DNA of 10,768 bases, taken from an uncultured Clostridia bacterium. GTDB taxonomy: Bacteria > Bacillota > Clostridia > TANB77 > CAG-508. The number at the start of each line of letters is the position of its first letter. Positions within the stretch are counted from its first letter, which is position 1. The stretch lies in assembly GCA_947624925.1 (NCBI GenBank), contig CANQMG010000050.1, forward strand, positions 1-10,768. The letters run 5' to 3'. Under the pieces are notes generated by a model, which was given only the letters and a program-made list of their open reading frames with translations, did no database searches and was not told the DNA's origin. The translations under genes and the position numbers were made by a program. Below are positions 6,399 to 10,768 of the stretch, piece after piece.

Positions 6399-6410
6399 AG
6401 CAATATTGCT
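6399..6410. promoter_or_regulatory. 12-base perfect palindrome in the radical SAM leader
   Basis: AGCAATATTGCT is its own reverse complement. It lies about 7-18 bases downstream of the expected transcription start (near 6417) and 38 bases upstream of the start codon, a place suitable for a repressor operator. In this AT-rich region, four G/C positions in a perfect dyad stand out, but a chance origin remains possible. Confidence 0.35.
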
Positions 6411-6423
6411 CATTGTTATCATA

Positions 6424-6452
6424 ATTTTAATATCATATAATTAAAAAGTCAA
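6424..6452 (-). promoter_or_regulatory. Sigma-A-type promoter of the radical SAM gene
   Basis: On the minus strand, TTGACT (6452-6447) and TAAAAT (6429-6424) are separated by 17 bases. Transcription would start near 6417. The match is 5/6 for the -35 and 5/6 for the -10. Confidence 0.65.
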
Positions 6453-6511
6453 TAAAGGATTTTTTGTATATAAAACTTAAATAATAAATACAGAAATATT
6501 TATAATTAATT

Positions 6512-7733
6512 TTATTTGTCTTTGTACATTCTTACAATATCCTTAAAGCTCATTTTTGTACCATAATTTAATATGGCATTTGAATATATTTTTATTGCAA
6601 CTTTTGCTATTACAAATATAGTAACTACTAAAATTACAATAGATATTATTACATCTTTTCCACTTGCAAGTCCCATCATTATTCTAAAAGGCATACAAAA
6701 TGGTGATGATATTGGAAACAATGACGCAAATAAATTAAGTTCACTTGTTGGATTTATCATTGTAAAATATGATAAGTAAAAGCCTACAACTGCAAGTATT
6801 GCTACTGGACCGTTTGCTGATTGTATATCTTCTGGTTTGCTAACAGTTGAACCTGTTAATGCATATAACAATGCATATGTGAAATATCCTAATATGAAAT
6901 ATATAATAGTAATAATTCCTAAATATACTGTAATATTAGACATATCTAATACTGTATTTAATAATTCAGGATCTAGAGATGCCTTTGCAGTTATTAATGC
7001 AGTCCCAACAATTAATATCAGTTGTAGTAAGCCAACAATCCCTATTCCCAATGTTTTTCCCAATACTATGGTTTTAGGAGTTGTTGAAGTTACTAATGTT
7101 TCCATTATTTTTGACGTTTTTTCTGTGGTTATTGAGCTTGATACTTGATATGCGTAAAAATATATTGCATAAAATAGTACAATAGACATTAGCATAATAA
7201 CTACTATATTTCCACTTGCTTTTTCCTCATCTGTTTGTTCTATACTAAATTCAAAATTAGGTGTAATTGATTTTAATTGTTCTTGTGTTAATCCTAATTT
7301 ACTAATTTGAATATTAGTATATAATGAATTTATAGTGCTTATTATTGACTCTGGTACTTCATCTATAAAATTAGTATTTTCTACTATGTATCTAACTTTT
7401 ACATTATTATCTTGTTTTTCTAGTATTATAGTTTCAGTAATTTCTTTATTTTCTATTTTACTTTTTATTTCATCAAAAGTAGCTTTTTGAATTTCTATTT
7501 CATATCCTAGATTAATTTCTTTTAAAGCCTCTAAGTTTCCCTCAAATATATTTTCATTATCTACAATCAGAAGTTTATATTCACTTTCTTCACCGACTAA
7601 ATGATTTTATCATTTTTGGGATATTAAATCCTACAACTATTAAGACTAAAATTATTAATGTTGATATTACAAATGATTTTCTTTTTAGCATATCTTTTAT
7701 AGTAAATTTCATAACTGTTATAATATCTTTCAC
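6512..7733 (-). pseudogene. ABC-2 exporter permease (NatB/YhaP type), frameshifted
   Basis: The full reading frame would be about 406 aa. A GTG start (7733) lies one base after the ATPase stop, and the preceding GGTGGGTGAG can act as ribosome site, so the two are translationally coupled. The first 46 codons carry a basic N terminus and the first membrane helix (FVISTLIILVLIVVGFNIP). Then one extra C (near 7595) shifts the frame into TGA at 7592-7590; the next frame continues at once with GEESEYKLLIVDNENIFEGN and stays open to 6512. The second part has an extracytoplasmic domain (about residues 47-170), then five or so membrane helices and the hallmark ITTEKTSKIMETLVTS after the second helix. 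The ATG at 7195 is internal to the gene and not a real start. No slippery sequence is seen, so this is a mutation or a sequencing error rather than programmed frameshifting. Family substrates include Na+ and drugs. Confidence 0.8.
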
Positions 7734-7734
7734 T

Positions 7735-8625
7735 TTACTCACCCACCTTTTCTATAAAAATATCATTTAATGTAGGTTTCATTATTTCGAATTTATCAAC
7801 TTTAATTTTTGAAGTAATTAATTTATCCAAAAGTTTATGAGATATTTCTTCATCATTTATTTTTATAATATAATTGTAATTAGTTACATTTTCTATTTCT
7901 AAATTGAATTCTTCAATAAATTTATCTATATTTTGTTTTACATCAATTTCCATTCTATTTGCTGGATAAGTTTCTTTAATTTCTTTCAAATTTCCTTGTA
8001 ATACTGTTTTTCCTTTATTTAATATTAATATATCACTACAAAATTCTTCTATTGTAGCCATTTGATGTGCTGACATTATTACATATTTTCCATTTTTTAC
8101 TAAGTCAATTATAATATTTTTTAGTATTTCTGTATTTACAGGATCTAGACCACTAAAAGGTTCATCTAGTACAACTAACTCTGGATTATGTATTATTGCT
8201 GTCATAAATTGTATTTTTTGCTGATTTCCTTTTGATAATTTTTCAGCTGTCATTTGTAAATATTCTTCTACCTTTAACACTTTTGCCCATTTGTTAATAG
8301 AAACTATAGCATCTTTCTTTTTCATTCCTTTTAGTTCTGCAAAATACATCAATTGGTCCATTATCTTTGCTTTAGGATATACACCTCTTTCTTCTGGTAA
8401 GTATCCAAAATTAACATTTTTTCTATCTACTGCATTACCGTTCCAAGTAATTTCTCCACTATCTTTTTTTATAATTCCTAGCAACATTCTTATTGTTGTT
8501 GTTTTGCCTGCACCATTTGTTCCAAGCAGTCCATATACCCCTGGTTTTTCTATACTAAACGAAATATTATCTACTGCAACTTTTCCTGCAAATGTTTTTG
8601 ATACATTTTTTAAAACTAGACTCAT
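7735..8625 (-). CDS. ABC exporter ATP-binding protein (NatA/YhaQ type)
   Basis: The ATPase energises the ABC-2 permease encoded directly downstream. It is 296 aa, near YhaQ (about 298) and longer than NatA (about 246). Walker A is GTNGAGKTT (35-43), the Q-loop region is replaced by the YLPEERGVYPKAKIMDQ block (75-91) characteristic of this subfamily, the signature is LSKGNQQ (130-136), Walker B VVLDEPFSGLDP (151-162), and the switch histidine is H187 in MSAHQM. Residues from about 215 form the small C-terminal domain (DUF4162 type) ending in PTLNDIFIEKV. AGGAAA lies 6 to 9 bases before the ATG. A sigma-A-type promoter lies about 100 bases upstream. The substrate cannot be told; Na+ or small-molecule export is typical for relatives. 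Confidence 0.9.
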   Translation of the reverse strand: MSLVLKNVSKTFAGKVAVDNISFSIEKPGVYGLLGTNGAGKTTTIRMLLGIIKKDSGEITWNGNAVDRKNVNFGYLPEERGVYPKAKIMDQLMYFAELKGMKKKDAIVSINKWAKVLKVEEYLQMTAEKLSKGNQQKIQFMTAIIHNPELVVLDEPFSGLDPVNTEILKNIIIDLVKNGKYVIMSAHQMATIEEFCSDILILNKGKTVLQGNLKEIKETYPANRMEIDVKQNIDKFIEEFNLEIENVTNYNYIIKINDEEISHKLLDKLITSKIKVDKFEIMKPTLNDIFIEKVGE

Positions 8626-8732
8626 TATATTTCCTACCTACTTTCTATTTAATAATTAATAATTTTAATTTTTAATAAATATTAATCATTTTTATTTCAT
8701 ATACTTTTAATATATATTTAATTTATACAGAT

Positions 8733-8761
8733 ATTTTAATACTTTCATTAAAAAGTGTCAA
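8733..8761 (-). promoter_or_regulatory. Sigma-A-type promoter of the ABC exporter operon
   Basis: TTGACA (8761-8756, perfect) and TAAAAT (8738-8733) are 17 bases apart on the minus strand. Transcription would start near 8726, leaving a leader of about 100 bases. The -35 lies inside the 3' arm of the terminator of the preceding gene. Confidence 0.75.
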
Positions 8762-8782
8762 TAAATAAAATTTGTTGACACT
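8750..8782 (-). terminator. Terminator of the CDF transporter gene
   Basis: On the minus strand AGTGTCAA (8782-8775) and TTGACACT (8761-8754) form a perfect 8-bp stem with a 13-base loop, and TTTT follows. With wobble pairs the stem extends by about four more base pairs. It begins 16 bases after the stop of the cation transporter. Confidence 0.75.
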
Positions 8783-8797
8783 CTCTTTAATATTTTA

Positions 8798-9898
8798 TTA
8801 ATCACTAATATCTGAATCTAGTATAATATTATAATTATAATTTGGATATTTTTCTTTAATTTTATTTACTATTTCATCTTTTATCTTTTCTTTATTTTTT
8901 TCATCGAAATCTACAACAAGGTCAAAATATACATTGTTTTTCAAACTATCAACATAAAATCCGTGAAATTGCAAAATGCTTTTATAATCTTTAAGTATAT
9001 TTACTATAGTTTTCTTTATATCTCCAAACTCTCCTTTATCGTTTGCTGCATATATTCCAATTGTTAATGATATTCCAAATTCTTTAAATATATTATATTC
9101 TATTTCACGTGTAAGTATATGAATTTGCTCTGCAGTCATATTATTTATAACTTGAATATGTATAGATGCAACTATTTTTGAAGGCCCATAATTATGCATA
9201 TTTAAATCATATGCTCCTTGTACACCTTCAAATGATGTAATTCTATTTTTTAGTTTTATACTTAATTCTTTATCAGCTCTTTCTCCTAATAGTGAATCTA
9301 CTGTTTTCTTTAGCATTTCTAGGGCTGATTTTATAATAATAACTGATATGACTGCTCCTAAATAGCCCTCTAAATTTAAATGCCATACATAATTAATAAT
9401 TCCTGATATCAATGTTGTAAAAGATAATATTGAATCCATAAAAGCATCCTGTCCAGTTGCAACTAAACTTCCTGAATTTACTTTTTTTCCAATACCTTTA
9501 ACATATTTTCCAAATACAAACTTAACAGCAACTGCAATTGTAATAATAATTAATGATATAATAGAATAGTTTGCTTCTTCTGGATACATTATTTTTGTAA
9601 TAGAATCTTTTACAGCTGTAAGTCCGGCAAATAATATTATTTCTGAAATTAATACAGATGCAAAATACTCAATTCTCCCATGTCCATATGGATGTTCTTT
9701 ATCAGGTGCTTTATTTGAAAGTCTTGTTCCAAATATTGTGATTATAGAAGATAATACATCTGTTAAATTATTAATTGCATCTAATAAAATTGCAATAGAA
9801 TTAACTAAAAAACCTATTGCAGCTTTAAAAACCACTAAAATTATATTAACAAGTATTCCTAAAATACTTGTTTTTATTATTACTTTATCTCTATTCAT
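8798..9898 (-). CDS. Cation diffusion facilitator, probably Mn2+ exporter
   Basis: CDF proteins export divalent metals by proton exchange. The protein is 366 aa with six membrane helices in the first 200 or so residues. Helix 2 has SIAILLDAINNLTDVLSS, giving N43-x3-D47 at the metal site; helix 5 has D151-x3-D155 (QDAFMDS). This N-D/D-D set agrees with what I recall for manganese CDFs such as MntE, and differs from the D-D/H-D set of zinc-type YiiP. HPYGHGRIEY (69-78) is the conserved loop. DSLLGERAD (201-209) leads to the usual cytoplasmic domain (about 210-290); a second, similar-sized segment (about 294-366) looks like a further ferredoxin-like domain. AAGGAAG stands 5 bases before the ATG. 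The nearest good promoter is at 10327-10355, reading through gene relics. Metal choice is inference. Confidence 0.88.
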   Translation of the reverse strand: MNRDKVIIKTSILGILVNIILVVFKAAIGFLVNSIAILLDAINNLTDVLSSIITIFGTRLSNKAPDKEHPYGHGRIEYFASVLISEIILFAGLTAVKDSITKIMYPEEANYSIISLIIITIAVAVKFVFGKYVKGIGKKVNSGSLVATGQDAFMDSILSFTTLISGIINYVWHLNLEGYLGAVISVIIIKSALEMLKKTVDSLLGERADKELSIKLKNRITSFEGVQGAYDLNMHNYGPSKIVASIHIQVINNMTAEQIHILTREIEYNIFKEFGISLTIGIYAANDKGEFGDIKKTIVNILKDYKSILQFHGFYVDSLKNNVYFDLVVDFDEKNKEKIKDEIVNKIKEKYPNYNYNIILDSDISD

Positions 9899-9918
9899 AT
9901 AACTTCCTTTTTAATTTA

Positions 9919-10167
9919 TTAATTATTAGTCTCTACTTTATATTTATATATTTCTTTTCCAAAAATTTTATTAAATAATTTATCTATTTCATTAGAACCA
10001 TCTAAAGCACAAGCATAAACTAGATATCCATCCCATATTTTTACGCCTTCTACTTCTTCTTCACTTAGTAACGAATAATCTTTTATAAATTTTTTTAATG
10101 CAATAGCTTTTTTCATTTCATCTATACATTCTTGTGTTAATGACTTATCGTTTATGTATGATATAAT
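9919..10167 (-). pseudogene. C-terminal remnant of a DUF2207-type membrane protein
   Basis: The frame is open from 10167 to the stop at 9919; the first ATG is at 10116 (65 aa), but similarity seems to begin earlier, at SYINDKSLTQECIDEM. LKKFIKDYSLLSEE followed by VKIWDGYLVYACALDG matches the end of DUF2207 proteins, where a W-x-x-F/L-KKFLKDFS block precedes IWEKYLVYAVALG. The large extracytoplasmic and membrane parts are missing. No good ribosome site is seen before the ATG. It overlaps by 16 bases the DUF1016-like fragment upstream, whose last part (ILFVTLISWLKNKWNEL) may be the lost membrane helix in another frame. It ends 20 bases before the CDF gene. A translated small protein is possible but a relic is more likely. 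Confidence 0.6.
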
Positions 10168-10316
10168 TCATTCCATTTATTTTTTAACCAACTTATAAGA
10201 GTTACAAATAATATATCTCTACAAAGTAAAATTTCTATTGTTGAATTGTCATCTTCTTTTTTTAATAACATATCAACTGCATTTAAATAAAAATTTAATT
10301 TTCCTGCAAAATTCAT
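10152..10316 (-). pseudogene. Fragment of a DUF1016/YhcG (PDDEXK nuclease) protein fused to other sequence
   Basis: ATG 10316 opens a 54-codon frame. Its start, FAGKLNFYLNAVDMLLKKED followed by DNSTIEILLCR, matches the conserved C-terminal block of YhcG-type proteins, which reads GKLNFYLNAVDDLLK and DNPTIGLILC. After this the family sequence stops abruptly and a hydrophobic stretch of other origin follows to a stop at 10152. An in-frame TAA lies two codons before the ATG, so the true N-terminal part, including most of the protein, is gone. YhcG-type proteins are putative nucleases often found near restriction systems and in mobile regions. The piece is too short to be functional as a nuclease. 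Confidence 0.6.
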
Positions 10317-10326
10317 ATTTTACTTA

Positions 10327-10355
10327 TTTATATCATAAATTTGCTATAATTTCAA
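10327..10355 (-). promoter_or_regulatory. Sigma-A-type promoter upstream of relics and the CDF gene
   Basis: TTGAAA (10355-10350), a 17-base spacer ending in TGA, and TATAAA (10332-10327) form a good promoter with an extended -10 on the minus strand. Transcription would start near 10320 and run through the relics into the CDF gene, about 420 bases further on. Confidence 0.5.
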
Positions 10356-10376
10356 TTATTTTCCAAATATTGACTT

Positions 10377-10418
10377 AAAAATAAGAGGCTGTTATCCTTG
10401 TATAAAACAACCTCTTAT
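10377..10418 (-). terminator. Rho-independent terminator, minus strand
   Basis: ATAAGAGG (10418-10411 on the minus strand) pairs with CCTCTTAT (10388-10381); the stem continues through one G-U pair and four more pairs to a 12-base loop, and TTTT follows. On the plus strand the G-U becomes a C-A mismatch and no T-run follows, so minus is favoured. The first bases, AGAGGCTGTT on the plus strand, resemble some IS ends, but the partner is only 20 bases away. Confidence 0.65.
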
Positions 10419-10768
10419 ATTATTATCTTACATATCTATCTTTTTTCTTTATTTTAGCAATATCTTCTTGTCCTTTTGTCATTTAATTTTTAATTTCTAT
10501 AAATTTCTTAACTTTTGGTCTATCTTCCAATATGAAAAAAGGAGGAAAAGAGAACCTCCCTTTTTCCATTGCTTTTTTCTCTATATAATTATGATTTCTG
10601 CTGTTTTTCTGTCAAATCCTTCATTTGAGACTTTTTTATATCAATTGTGGAATTGTTTATTTCTGTTAATCTCACACCTTTTGTTCCTTTACTCGTATAA
10701 TATATTTATAAATTTATAAGATTTACAACAAAATCTTACATATTTATCTATTTGATAACCTGTGATAT
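10419..10768. other. Gene-poor stretch with relics and dyads
   Basis: No intact gene is supported. The minus strand has two short frames that each end just before a terminator: one of about 28 codons (GTG 10675 to 10589, beginning VRLTEINNST), and one to 10423 with an in-frame TAA (EDRPKVKKFIEIKN, stop, MTKGQEDIAKIKKKDRYVR). Neither was recognised; both look like gene ends. A perfect 8-bp dyad, TAAGATTT (10717-10724) and AAATCTTA (10731-10738) with loop ACAACA, has no T-run and may be an operator or chance. Confidence 0.4.
10535..10565. terminator. Terminator-like hairpin, better on the minus strand
   Basis: AAAAAAGGAGG (10535-10545) and CCTCCCTTTTT (10555-10565) pair with one bulged base and a 9-base loop. 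Read on the minus strand the stem ends in CCTCC with six T; on the plus strand the T-run is five. It may work in both directions. Confidence 0.6.

Noticed and set aside
7195..7195. ATG at 7195 as permease start
   Set aside because: It lies within a membrane helix; coding similarity continues upstream to the frameshift and to GTG 7733.
10381..10418. IS terminal repeat or MITE (AGAGGCTGTT-like end)
   Set aside because: The two arms are only 22 bases apart, no target duplication is seen, and the T-run fits a terminator better.
10468..10719. Plus-strand 83-aa frame
   Set aside because: It runs through a terminator hairpin, has no ribosome site and no recognisable motif.
1..10768. CRISPR array, tRNA, rRNA, complete insertion sequence
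   Set aside because: No regularly spaced repeats, cloverleaf signatures or paired IS ends were seen on either strand.

Overview
The window is very AT-rich (GC clearly below 30 % by eye) and carries stage V sporulation protein T, spore photoproduct lyase, a ComF-type phosphoribosyltransferase and a YvyF-like zinc-ribbon protein. This points to an endospore-forming, low-GC Bacillota, most likely class Clostridia. No rRNA, tRNA or CRISPR array is visible.

Layout. Bases 1-860 hold spoVT on the plus strand, with a TTG start, a strong Shine-Dalgarno sequence and a good sigma-G-type promoter. Bases 890-1290 are a decayed strip: a long imperfect hairpin, a minus-strand remnant of an IS30-type transposase, and a possible 39-residue hydrophobic peptide whose ribosome binding site lies partly inside a hairpin. 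Bases 1290-5006 are a minus-strand run, comFC-like gene, then a KAP-family P-loop ATPase (663 aa, 20-base gap), then splB (49-base gap). The KAP ATPase is the best candidate here for an uncharacterised function, possibly defence. At 5131-5405 a YvyF-like zinc-ribbon gene runs the opposite way from its own promoter to a clean terminator. Bases 5477-6361 hold a PflX-type radical SAM gene with a sigma-A-type promoter. Bases 6512-8625 form an ABC-2 exporter operon (ATPase then permease, NatAB/YhaQP type) in which the permease is frameshifted near its N terminus. Bases 8798-9898 encode a cation diffusion facilitator whose metal-site residues suggest manganese. Bases 9919-10768 are mostly gene relics (DUF2207-like and DUF1016/YhcG-like fragments), a good minus-strand promoter, and two terminator hairpins.

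How it fits together. SpoVT (forespore regulator) and SplB (spore DNA repair in germination) belong to the sporulation programme. The comFC-like and YvyF-like genes are neighbours in the Bacillus comF/flagellar region but are divergent here. The ABC exporter and the CDF pump concern drug/ion export and metal balance. Several intergenic regions contain structures overlapping expression signals: a hairpin around the splB start codon, a terminator whose 3' arm supplies the -35 box of the next operon, and a 12-base palindrome just downstream of the radical SAM promoter.

All family assignments come from motifs read by eye; no database search was run.
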